A DNA stretch of 6,205 nucleotides from an uncultured Bacillota bacterium (GTDB lineage: Bacteria > Bacillota_I > Bacilli_A > RF39 > UBA660). Below are positions 1-4,945 of the stretch, piece after piece; position 1 is the stretch's first letter; every line of letters starts with the position of its first letter. The notes below the pieces were generated by a model. The model made no database searches. It saw only the letters and a program-made list of their open reading frames with translations, and had not been told where the DNA came from. The DNA is taken from the NCBI GenBank assembly GCA_947383065.1, contig CANDCB010000061.1:1-6205 (forward strand). The letters run 5' to 3'. Both the position numbers and the translations under genes were made by a program.

Positions 1-1
1 A

Positions 2-196
2 AAAGATTATTCAAGTATTAGACTTGCAATTTATAAAATGCATCATGAATTTAATTCAAATTTAAAGTATTATGAAAATGAAAGATTAATGATTAAAGCA
101 GAGGGCTTCAAATGGCTTAATGAAAAATATTATCGTAAATCATATTTAGAACATTTAGAAAAAACTAAGCTAGCATTAGAAGGAACAAAAATTTAA
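2..196 (+). CDS. C-terminal end of an unrecognised protein (5' end outside window)
   Basis: An open frame enters from the left edge and ends at a TAA at 194-196, giving 64 visible residues. The peptide is charged and rich in Lys, Glu and Tyr, with a predicted helical character (motifs such as FKWLNEKYYRKSYLEHLEK), and has no membrane segment. I do not recognise the family. It is the only protein-coding gene I can support on the plus strand, and it converges with the minus-strand two-gene operon to its right. A hairpin with a T-tract follows 30 bases after the stop, which supports this being a real gene end. The start and most of the protein lie outside the window, so function cannot be inferred. 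Confidence 0.6.
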   Translation, partial: KDYSSIRLAIYKMHHEFNSNLKYYENERLMIKAEGFKWLNEKYYRKSYLEHLEKTKLALEGTKI

Positions 197-226
197 AAAT
201 TAAAACCTATAATTTAAAAACTTTAG

Positions 227-252
227 ACTATGGAAAAATTCCCATAGTTTTT
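227..252 (+). terminator. Intrinsic terminator between convergent genes
   Basis: ACTATGG (227-233) pairs perfectly with CCATAGT (242-248) across an 8-nt loop, and the right arm runs into TTTTT (248-252). It lies between the plus-strand gene ending at 196 and the minus-strand gene ending at 278. In the minus direction the stem is followed by a poorer T-tract (CTAAAGTTTTT), so it may work in both directions but is best for the plus strand. Confidence 0.7.
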
Positions 253-277
253 ACTACATATAATGCTATTTTAAATT

Positions 278-760
278 TTAGTAACACTTTCTTAATAGTA
301 TAAAAGAGGCTTTTATTAAATCATATAAAGAATAAAGAGATAAGCAAAATATAAATGATACTAAAAAGTTTAAGGAAAATTGTTTTAACGATGGGATTAC
401 AAATAATCCAAAATCTAGATTTCTAGGATTATTTAGTAACGGAAAATCAAAATAGCAAAAAATATTTATTATAATTAATACAATAGTAGCATAAAAAATT
501 AAAAGTATATCTTTTTGAATACTATCTAATAATTTATCTAGTCTTATCCTAAGATTTTCATCAGTATTTTTTTTAGATTTTTTTAAAATATCATTAATTG
601 AAGTTGATATAAAACTGAAACTTGTAAAACATAATCCTAATAAAGTTAACAACGTTTCAATTAAAGATTTTGAATCTGTTAAAAATATATCACTACTATA
701 TGATAGGGAGGCCAATATTGAAACTATTACACATAAACTAATAATTAAATATTTTTTCAT
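278..760 (-). CDS. Four-span membrane protein, RexB-like partner (putative phage-exclusion effector)
   Basis: This is a 160-aa protein with four hydrophobic segments at about residues 4-22, 33-52, 84-103 and 129-147. A charged, probably cytoplasmic loop (about 54-83, KKSKKNTDENLRIRLDK) separates spans 2 and 3. There is no catalytic motif. The start ATG (760-758) is preceded by AAGGAG (771-776) at 10-nt spacing, and this site lies inside the end of the upstream 297-aa gene. One base separates that gene's stop from this start, so the two are translationally linked. Lambda RexB (144 aa) is also a four-span inner-membrane protein with a basic loop after span 2, encoded directly downstream of rexA, and it depolarises the cell when RexA is activated. 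Similarity here is in size, topology and gene order; I cannot show significant sequence identity. Another option is a membrane subunit of a different two-gene defence system such as KwaA of Kiwa. Confidence 0.75.
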   Translation of the reverse strand: MKKYLIISLCVIVSILASLSYSSDIFLTDSKSLIETLLTLLGLCFTSFSFISTSINDILKKSKKNTDENLRIRLDKLLDSIQKDILLIFYATIVLIIINIFCYFDFPLLNNPRNLDFGLFVIPSLKQFSLNFLVSFIFCLSLYSLYDLIKASFILLRKCY

Positions 761-761
761 T

Positions 762-1655
762 TTAACCTTGCTCCTTAAATTTCTCTATAGTTTCAATTTT
801 ATCAAAAGAATCAACAATTATTTTAATTTGTTCTGCAGTTAATAAATTATTTTTTAAATCTTCATAAGTGATTGGAATATTTACCTTAGTACTTTTTTGT
901 TGACTACTTATACTTTGCTTTTGCCCATTGGAATTAAGCGTCCTAAGCTTCCATGTTCCACCGCCAGCACTTATGTATTTTATAAAAGAGTCAATACCTA
1001 CTTTATTGGGATTTAAATTTCCTTCTTGATTACAAAAATTTAGAGTTACAATATCTGAACCTACATTCTTTTGTGCTTCTTTTAAAAAATTATTTGCATC
1101 GTCTTCAGCATCAAACATATTTGGTGCAACTAATTTAAACTCTATATTGAATACTTTTGAGTTTCCATCAAAATAATTCCAAAAGTTTTCTTCTTCAATT
1201 ATTGGATTCAATTCAATTCTTATATCTTTTTCTTTCAAATTGCTATTTATTATATTTTCCATAACTGTACTACAAGTATTGTAGTTTTCAAAGACCTGAG
1301 TATTAGATTCTATTAAAAATTTTTGCGATTTTAAATCAATAAAAATATTTACATAAGGATAATCATTATCCTCTGTTTCTATAATATCATTTTCTACCAA
1401 TTCTCTTTTATTAAATTGTTTCTTTCTTGCTAATTTACAATGTAATAGATCTTCATATTTGTTCTTAAAAATAAGATAATAAATTCTATTTTGATATTGA
1501 GATACAAACTTTTTTTCAGTTTCAATCATATCAAAAAAATCTCTAAAAATTTTATTCTTTGAATCAGAATCGTTTTTTAAGTCTAAATTAAATATACTTG
1601 ACTGATCTGGAAATAAAATGTTTCCTCTAAATCCATAAAATAAATTACTATTCAT
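762..1655 (-). CDS. RexA-like soluble protein (putative phage-exclusion sensor)
   Basis: This is a 297-aa soluble protein with no signal peptide or membrane span. From memory of lambda RexA (279 aa), several blocks appear in the same order: an N-terminal FYGFRG segment (6-11), a strand-rich YYLIFKN block (59-65), a basic KLARKKQ patch (74-80), YVNIFIDLKSQKFLIESN (101-118), RIELNPII (146-153), VFNIEFKLVAP (168-178), and a C-terminal GGGTWKLRTLNSNG hairpin (231-244) followed by a helical tail. RexA binds DNA and is the sensor of the Rex system. The pattern also resembles the wider DUF4747/DUF4868 (KwaB)-type defence proteins. The ATG at 1655 is the earliest in-frame start before a stop; GAGAGG (1658-1663) lies only 2 nt upstream, an unusually tight spacing. 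The start region matches the loop of a divergent small RNA. Homology is an inference and remote. Confidence 0.75.
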   Translation of the reverse strand: MNSNLFYGFRGNILFPDQSSIFNLDLKNDSDSKNKIFRDFFDMIETEKKFVSQYQNRIYYLIFKNKYEDLLHCKLARKKQFNKRELVENDIIETEDNDYPYVNIFIDLKSQKFLIESNTQVFENYNTCSTVMENIINSNLKEKDIRIELNPIIEEENFWNYFDGNSKVFNIEFKLVAPNMFDAEDDANNFLKEAQKNVGSDIVTLNFCNQEGNLNPNKVGIDSFIKYISAGGGTWKLRTLNSNGQKQSISSQQKSTKVNIPITYEDLKNNLLTAEQIKIIVDSFDKIETIEKFKEQG

Positions 1656-1686
1656 AACCTCTCACTATCCCCAAAAAACCTATAAT

Positions 1687-1692
1687 TGTCAA
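1687..1692 (-). promoter_or_regulatory. Possible -35 element for the RexA-like operon
   Basis: A perfect TTGACA reads on the minus strand at 1692-1687. At 17-nt spacing the hexamer is GATAGT (1669-1664), 4 of 6 to TATAAT. That would start the transcript within a few bases of the ATG and leave the GAGAGG site largely outside the mRNA, so either the message is almost leaderless or the real promoter lies further upstream. Treat as tentative. Confidence 0.3.
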
Positions 1693-1729
1693 CTATGTTA
1701 CCATAAAAAACAAAAAATGTCGATTAAAC

Positions 1730-1746
1730 TTGGTAAATTTTGGTAA
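1730..1746 (+). repeat. TTGGTAA direct repeat, operator-like
   Basis: TTGGTAA occurs at 1730-1736 and 1740-1746, one helical turn apart (10 bp). An inverted TTACCA lies at 1698-1703. These sites sit between the putative promoters of the minus-strand operon and the plus-strand small RNA, a natural place for a shared regulator to bind. No regulator gene is visible in the window. Confidence 0.3.
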
Positions 1747-1760
1747 TTTTTGAATTTTTC

Positions 1761-1789
1761 TTGTATAAAACACAAAAAAATATTATAAT
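1761..1789 (+). promoter_or_regulatory. Promoter of the small RNA
   Basis: TTGTAT (1761-1766, 3 of 6 to the -35 consensus, with the important TTG) is followed by a 17-nt spacer and a perfect TATAAT at 1784-1789. Transcription is expected to start near A1796. No protein gene follows on this strand, but a hairpin and a T-tailed terminator do, so the promoter makes sense only for a short untranslated RNA. Confidence 0.6.
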
Positions 1790-1795
1790 TTATTT

Positions 1796-1888
1796 ATCAA
1801 GTTATTAAGAACTTTGTTTGTTAAATGTTCATAACCTAACAAACAATCGCTCCAAATGTAATTAAGTCCCTATTTTAGGGACTTTTTT
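1796..1888 (+). ncRNA. Candidate antisense small RNA (~93 nt) facing the RexA-like operon
   Basis: A transcript from about 1796 to the T-tract at 1888 would contain two hairpins. The first has perfect 10-bp arms, TTGTTTGTTA (1814-1823) and TAACAAACAA (1837-1846), with a 13-nt loop AATGTTCATAACC. The second is the terminator. The loop segment plus closing base, TTCATAACCT (1828-1837), is identical to plus-strand 1651-1660, so as RNA it pairs with AGGUUAUGAA in the mRNA of the 297-aa gene, covering part of its ribosome site and the AUG. A G-U and an A-U pair extend the match to 12. The loop also contains UUCA, which fits the YUNR U-turn motif known from fast-pairing antisense RNAs. The likely role is translational repression of the operon. 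No ORF of note lies inside. Existence of the RNA is inferred from promoter, stem and terminator only. Confidence 0.6.
1864..1888 (+). terminator. Strong intrinsic terminator of the small RNA
   Basis: AAGTCCCTA (1864-1872) and TAGGGACTT (1876-1884) form a perfect 9-bp stem with a 3-nt loop, ending in an unbroken T run to 1888. On the minus strand the stem is followed by AATTACATTTGG with no T-tract, so it works in the plus direction only. There is no plus-strand protein gene upstream, which is why it points to an RNA gene. Confidence 0.8.
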
Positions 1889-1904
1889 AAACGTTTTAAA
1901 ATTT

Positions 1905-1925
1905 ACCTAACATTGACCTAACATT
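1905..1925 (+). repeat. ACCTAACATT tandem direct repeat
   Basis: ACCTAACATT occurs at 1905-1914 and 1916-1925, an 11-bp period, and a third ACCTAAC lies at 1834-1840 inside the small-RNA hairpin. Repeats spaced by a helical turn suggest protein binding sites (operator, iteron or integrase arm sites). No integrase or replication gene is visible here to choose between these. Confidence 0.45.
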
Positions 1926-1989
1926 TTTAAATATTTAAAAGTTATAAACTTAATAATTCATTAGTTTTATCATTATTTGATTTTCCTTA

Positions 1990-2036
1990 ATAATATAATC
2001 ATCTTTTATGAATTATAATATAATCATCTTTTATGA
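1990..2036. repeat. Two-copy 25-bp tandem repeat at the end of the membrane-protein gene
   Basis: Positions 1990-2011 and 2015-2036 are identical over 22 bp, with a period of 25 bp. Each copy contains ATCATCTTTTATGA, a short imperfect hairpin; in the second copy the arms AATCAT and ATGATT (2022-2027, 2033-2038) give 6 bp. The repeat starts directly after the stop codon of the gene ending at 2038, so it lies in the 3' untranslated region of that mRNA. It lacks a proper T-tail on the minus strand, so it is not a clear terminator. The rest of the 1656-2037 gap is described in the small-RNA and repeat entries; no protein gene is seen there. Confidence 0.5.
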
Positions 2037-2037
2037 T

Positions 2038-2721
2038 TTACCAAGATTCGGCACTATAAACGACCTCGTGTGTTTTTTCATTATATGCTGCAATTAAGAA
2101 TAGACCGTGATTACAATAATCTGAACCATCACATGTTCCATTAACTAAATATATCATGTAATCATTTTCGTTTTTATATTCAGATGGTGTTGAATAAAAG
2201 GCATTATTTAGTAAATCTTTTTCGGTATATTCATTTATGTGACCAATCCATTTAGACTGTTTATTATATTTTTTATCAAATTTATCAAGTGTCATATTTT
2301 TATCAATATAATATAATGTATATCTTGTTCCCCCTTGTAATATTCCGGGAGCATATAAGAATTTAATATTTTCTACATTTTTAGGGATTTTACTTGGAAA
2401 TACTTGTTTTAATTTGGGTGTTATAAAAATATGATAACTATAATATTTAGGATTTGTCATGGGATTTAAAAATTCAGTAATTATTATTACAAATAGTGCA
2501 ATAAAATAATAGAATAATAATAAAAAAGTTATTATTATTGAAATGATTTTAAAGATGGAGATAACTTTTTTTTGTTTATTTTTGTATATAATAATTACAA
2601 TTATAATGAATAAGATAAATGGAATAAACGCAGCTAAAAATATTGTTAATTGTGCTTTAAAAGGAAATCCAATTGAGTCATATGATAAGAGTAGTCCAAT
2701 TATAAATGTTATTATACTCAT
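2038..2721 (-). CDS. Membrane-anchored protein of unknown function (start probably further upstream, in another frame)
   Basis: This is a 227-aa frame. Residues 1-85 are hydrophobic, with probable spans at about 1-14 (continuing upstream), 24-46 and 53-82. The remainder (about 93-227) is a soluble domain, probably outside the membrane. It contains FPSKIPKNVENIKFLYAPG (108-126), a CDGSDYC cysteine pair (197-203) that could form a disulfide, and an aromatic end ESW. The block IPKNVENIKFLYAPGILQGG recalls uncharacterised membrane proteins common in low-GC Firmicutes; I know no function. The ATG at 2721 has no ribosome site (TTTCCTTTAATA precedes it), and the hydrophobic frame continues upstream through VRFPLI. 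The better start is the ATG at 2777 with GAGG, which requires a -1 shift at an A6 run; the joined product would be 246 aa. The gene stands alone between the small-RNA region and the GNAT gene. Confidence 0.7.
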   Translation of the reverse strand: MSIITFIIGLLLSYDSIGFPFKAQLTIFLAAFIPFILFIIIVIIIYKNKQKKVISIFKIISIIITFLLLFYYFIALFVIIITEFLNPMTNPKYYSYHIFITPKLKQVFPSKIPKNVENIKFLYAPGILQGGTRYTLYYIDKNMTLDKFDKKYNKQSKWIGHINEYTEKDLLNNAFYSTPSEYKNENDYMIYLVNGTCDGSDYCNHGLFLIAAYNEKTHEVVYSAESW

Positions 2722-2723
2722 TA

Positions 2724-2777
2724 TTAAAGGAAATCTAACTTTTTTAATGTAGTTATCTCATTGCTTTTATTATTCAT
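2724..2777 (-). other. Frameshifted 5' end of the membrane-protein gene (slippery A_AAA_AAG)
   Basis: ATG at 2777-2775 follows GAGG (2785-2788) at 7-nt spacing, the best initiation signal near this gene. It opens the 17-codon frame MNNKSNEITTLKKLDFL, which stops at 2724-2726. In-frame TTA AAA AAG contains the heptamer A_AAA_AAG (2739-2745). A -1 slip there gives MNNKSNEITTLKK-VRFPLI and then the 227-aa frame. One extra A in the A6 run would do the same. I see no strong downstream stem, so mutation, homopolymer variation or sequencing error is at least as likely as programmed frameshifting. Confidence 0.6.
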
Positions 2778-2949
2778 TATAGTACCTCGTATTTTTGAAG
2801 AAATATTTTTTTGTTATATAATCCTGTTTTTTAAACAAAATATTTTATGTAAATTAATTACAAGAAAAGGATTTAGGTTATTTTATATATATTATAGTTA
2901 TTAATTAATTATTTCAGATATTATTAATAAATAAGAACATGGTAATTTA

Positions 2950-3453
2950 TTAACGAGTTATTGTGTTATTAGAATTTAACTTTTGATAATCTAATCTTTC
3001 TAATTCAAAAACTTTGGCTGATTTTTGTGTAAAACCTATTTTTAAAGCAATAGCAGCACTTCTTTCATTGATAGCAAGAATTCTGATTTTATTAATCCCT
3101 TGTTCAAAGATTTTATTTACTATAAAACTTAACGCTGTTTGTCCTATTCCTCTATTTTGAAATTCTTCTATAATGTGGTAAGTAAAACCGCAAGATTCTG
3201 AATCTCCACTTATGTCAAATCTTCCTATAACTTGAAAATTACTATTAATAATATAATAATGGTAATGAATTGTTTGATTTGTATCATCTTCAATATCATA
3301 AATATATCCATGATTTTTACCATATTGTCTAATGATTATGTATTGTTCATTATATTTAGTTAAAGGTAAAAAGTCTTCTATGGATTCTTTGTTTTTATTG
3401 AAACGAAATTCTAAAGGCATCATATTATCAATTATATTATTAGGTTCTAGCAT
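2950..3453 (-). CDS. GNAT-family N-acetyltransferase
   Basis: This is a 167-aa protein with the GNAT fold in its C-terminal half. The acetyl-CoA pyrophosphate loop is QNRGIG (99-104) inside motif A (TYHIIEEFQNRGIGQTALSFI). Motif B is INERSAAIALKIGF (128-141), with the usual Asn and final GF. An extended beta region, HYHYYIINSNFQVIGRFDISG (63-83), precedes it. Such enzymes move an acetyl group from acetyl-CoA to an amine; the pattern is closest to the ribosomal-protein or small-molecule acetyltransferase group, but the substrate cannot be read. ATG at 3453 has GAGAG 7 nt upstream. It lies 59 nt downstream of the hydrolase gene and may be the last gene of its operon. The residues before about 40 are not typical of the core fold and may be a short extension. 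Confidence 0.85.
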   Translation of the reverse strand: MLEPNNIIDNMMPLEFRFNKNKESIEDFLPLTKYNEQYIIIRQYGKNHGYIYDIEDDTNQTIHYHYYIINSNFQVIGRFDISGDSESCGFTYHIIEEFQNRGIGQTALSFIVNKIFEQGINKIRILAINERSAAIALKIGFTQKSAKVFELERLDYQKLNSNNTITR

Positions 3454-3512
3454 ATAAATTCTCTCATTTCTTGCTTTTAATTTTTATGGATAAAATACTT
3501 TAAAAATATATA

Positions 3513-4379
3513 TTAGAATTTATTTTTTATCCAATTTAATATTAAATTACTTATTTCTTCTTCTTTGTTAAAGTAGAAATGGTTTGTATTTTCTATAATT
3601 TCGTATTTAAAATCAGGACAATTTTTGGCTTTTTCTTTTAATAAATCTAGGTGTAAATAATTATCTGTTTCATCTGCTCCTGAAAAAGTTAATATTGGAA
3701 CATTAATGGATTCAAATTGATACCAATTTTCTGAATTGCCCATAATTGGTAAATTATCTAAATTAGAATTTTCTTTAAACCAATTATAATATGTTTCTGA
3801 ACTCATATACATATAGTCTTCTATTAAATTACTGATAATCTTAGTTGGTTTATTATTATCGATATTTTCTTTTGCTTCTTTTATTAGTTCTTTGTAATCT
3901 TTTTGACGTAATAGATGTAGTCCAACCATATCTGGAGCACTAGCAAGTATTAATCCTAAAATATTTGGATGATTTTTATAATAATAATATATTAATTTGT
4001 TACAACCATAGCTATGTCCCATAAGAATAAATTTTTTATAGCCAAGTTCTTTTGCTTTATTAATTGCTAGATCAATATCTAAGATACAGTCTTCAAAGAT
4101 TTCATACATGCAACCAATTCTTTTAAAAGAACCATCTTTCATTAATATATCATTTTCTATTGAATGTCCTCGATTATGTTCGTAAAGGAATCCTATATTA
4201 TTTTTAGATAACATGTTTCCACAGACAATAGCAAAATAATTATCAAGAATAGTTTGACACATGCCATGAATAAATATTACACAAATATCTTTTTTATGGT
4301 TATTAAAATGTATTATAGGAAGTCGTAATCCGTCTTTAGTGAATGCATTGTTAATAAATTCTATATGATTCATATTCAT
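3513..4379 (-). CDS. Alpha/beta hydrolase (serine esterase/lipase-like)
   Basis: This is a 288-aa cytoplasmic protein with the canonical features in order. The oxyanion strand is VIFIHGM (34-40). The nucleophile elbow GHSYG (121-125) has Ser123. The acid strand is ILTFSGADETDN (229-240), with Asp236 or Asp239. The catalytic His267 lies in ENTNHFYF (263-270). A helical cap is likely at about 150-222. Length fits a single-domain esterase or lipase-type hydrolase acting on an ester, thioester or amide; the substrate is unknown. The N-terminal region (FTKDGLRLPIIHF) is typical of the family. ATG at 4379 is preceded by AAGAAGGAAAG; a second Met at position 3 is possible. It starts 19 nt after the VOC gene ends, so the two are almost certainly co-transcribed. 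Confidence 0.88.
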   Translation of the reverse strand: MNMNHIEFINNAFTKDGLRLPIIHFNNHKKDICVIFIHGMCQTILDNYFAIVCGNMLSKNNIGFLYEHNRGHSIENDILMKDGSFKRIGCMYEIFEDCILDIDLAINKAKELGYKKFILMGHSYGCNKLIYYYYKNHPNILGLILASAPDMVGLHLLRQKDYKELIKEAKENIDNNKPTKIISNLIEDYMYMSSETYYNWFKENSNLDNLPIMGNSENWYQFESINVPILTFSGADETDNYLHLDLLKEKAKNCPDFKYEIIENTNHFYFNKEEEISNLILNWIKNKF

Positions 4380-4398
4380 ATAATCTTTCCTTCTTAAA

Positions 4399-4773
4399 TT
4401 AGTTTGAGATGATAATTATATTATTATCGTAGTCAAAAATTATAAATTCTGTTGTTCCATAATCAGTTTCTTTTAAATCTTTGATTATTTTTATATTATT
4501 ATTTAATATTTTATTATAAATTATTTTAACTTCTTCTATATTATTATATTTAAATTTAATTAAGTTACTTGAATTTACTTTTGGAGGAAATTTAATAAAT
4601 TCTTTTTTAGCACTATTATAATCTTCAAGCATTAATTCTGCATTATCATTTTTAAGTTTTACCCAATTTATAGGATTACCTGCTGTTTCAACTATTTCGA
4701 AATTAAAAAAATCTGTGTAAAATTTAATAGATTTATTAACGTCATTGACAAGTAGTTCATTAATTATTTTCAT
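4399..4773 (-). CDS. VOC-superfamily protein (glyoxalase / bleomycin-resistance fold)
   Basis: This is a 124-aa single-domain protein with the two beta-alpha-beta-beta-beta modules of the VOC fold. Module 1 includes LLVNDVNKSIKFYTDFFNF (7-25) and INWVKLKNDNAELMLE (35-50). Module 2 includes NIEEVKIIYNKILNNNIKIIKD (78-99) and the closing GTTEFIIFDYDNNIIII (106-122). The first metal-ligand position, usually His, is not His here, while Glu109 near the end is kept, so it may bind an organic ligand or metal differently from glyoxalase I. Relatives include lyases, dioxygenases and antibiotic-binding proteins; no substrate can be assigned. ATG at 4773 has an excellent AAGGAG at 7-nt spacing. It is the first gene of the VOC-hydrolase-GNAT group. 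Confidence 0.85.
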   Translation of the reverse strand: MKIINELLVNDVNKSIKFYTDFFNFEIVETAGNPINWVKLKNDNAELMLEDYNSAKKEFIKFPPKVNSSNLIKFKYNNIEEVKIIYNKILNNNIKIIKDLKETDYGTTEFIIFDYDNNIIIISN

Positions 4774-4836
4774 TTTTTTCTCCTTATTAGTTTATTAATC
4801 TTTTATTTTTATTTATAAAAGATTTATTATGTTTAA

Positions 4837-4868
4837 ATTATACTATATATGGCTAAATATTGCTATAT
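4837..4868 (-). promoter_or_regulatory. Promoter with overlapping imperfect palindrome upstream of the VOC operon
   Basis: A perfect TATAAT reads on the minus strand at 4842-4837; at 17-nt spacing the -35 is TAGCAA (4865-4860), only 3 of 6. The spacer and -35 region are covered by an imperfect inverted repeat, ATATGGC (4847-4853) and GCTATAT (4862-4868), arms 6 of 7 complementary. A weak -35 under a dyad fits regulated expression by a dimeric regulator, which is not encoded in the window. Confidence 0.4.
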
Positions 4869-4870
4869 TT

Positions 4871-4902
4871 GTAAGTTTGTAATAATTAATAAAATTACTT
4901 AC
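4871..4902 (-). repeat. Inverted repeat downstream of the adenylosuccinate synthetase gene
   Basis: GTAAGT (4871-4876) and ACTTAC (4897-4902) form a 6-bp dyad, with an inner GTAAT/ATTAC that can pair instead. It lies about 45 bases after the stop of the upstream gene but has no T-tract on the minus strand, so it is a poor candidate for an intrinsic terminator. It could be an RNA 3'-end structure or a binding site. Confidence 0.25.
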
Positions 4903-4945
4903 CTATAAATTGTTTACTTTTATTTTAAAAAAGATGATAAAAAGG

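Noticed and set aside
1718..1747. Nine-codon plus-strand frame MSIKLGKFW
   Set aside because: No ribosome site, lies upstream of the small-RNA promoter, and overlaps the TGGTAA repeats.
1847..1888. Possible tRNA or tmRNA 3' end (CGCTCCA before a terminator), i.e. an att site
   Set aside because: No acceptor stem, T-arm or anticodon arm can be folded upstream; the TTC resembling a T-loop belongs to the antisense loop of the small RNA.
1796..1888. Type III toxin-antitoxin RNA or retron ncRNA
   Set aside because: Type III antitoxin RNAs are tandem repeats on the same strand as the toxin, and no reverse transcriptase is present; here the RNA is divergent and has a start-codon match instead.
1963..1983. 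Tiny minus-strand frame (MIKLMNY) preceded by AAGGA
   Set aside because: Only seven codons, with nothing conserved to recognise; the AAGGA match alone is not evidence for a gene in this AT-rich stretch.
1730..2036. CRISPR-like repeats
   Set aside because: The repeats are short, of three unrelated kinds and two or three copies each, without regular spacers or cas genes.
2543..2752. 69-codon open frame on the plus strand
   Set aside because: It lies opposite the hydrophobic part of the minus-strand membrane-protein gene, has no ribosome site, and its Ile/Asn-rich peptide is what antisense reading of such a gene produces.
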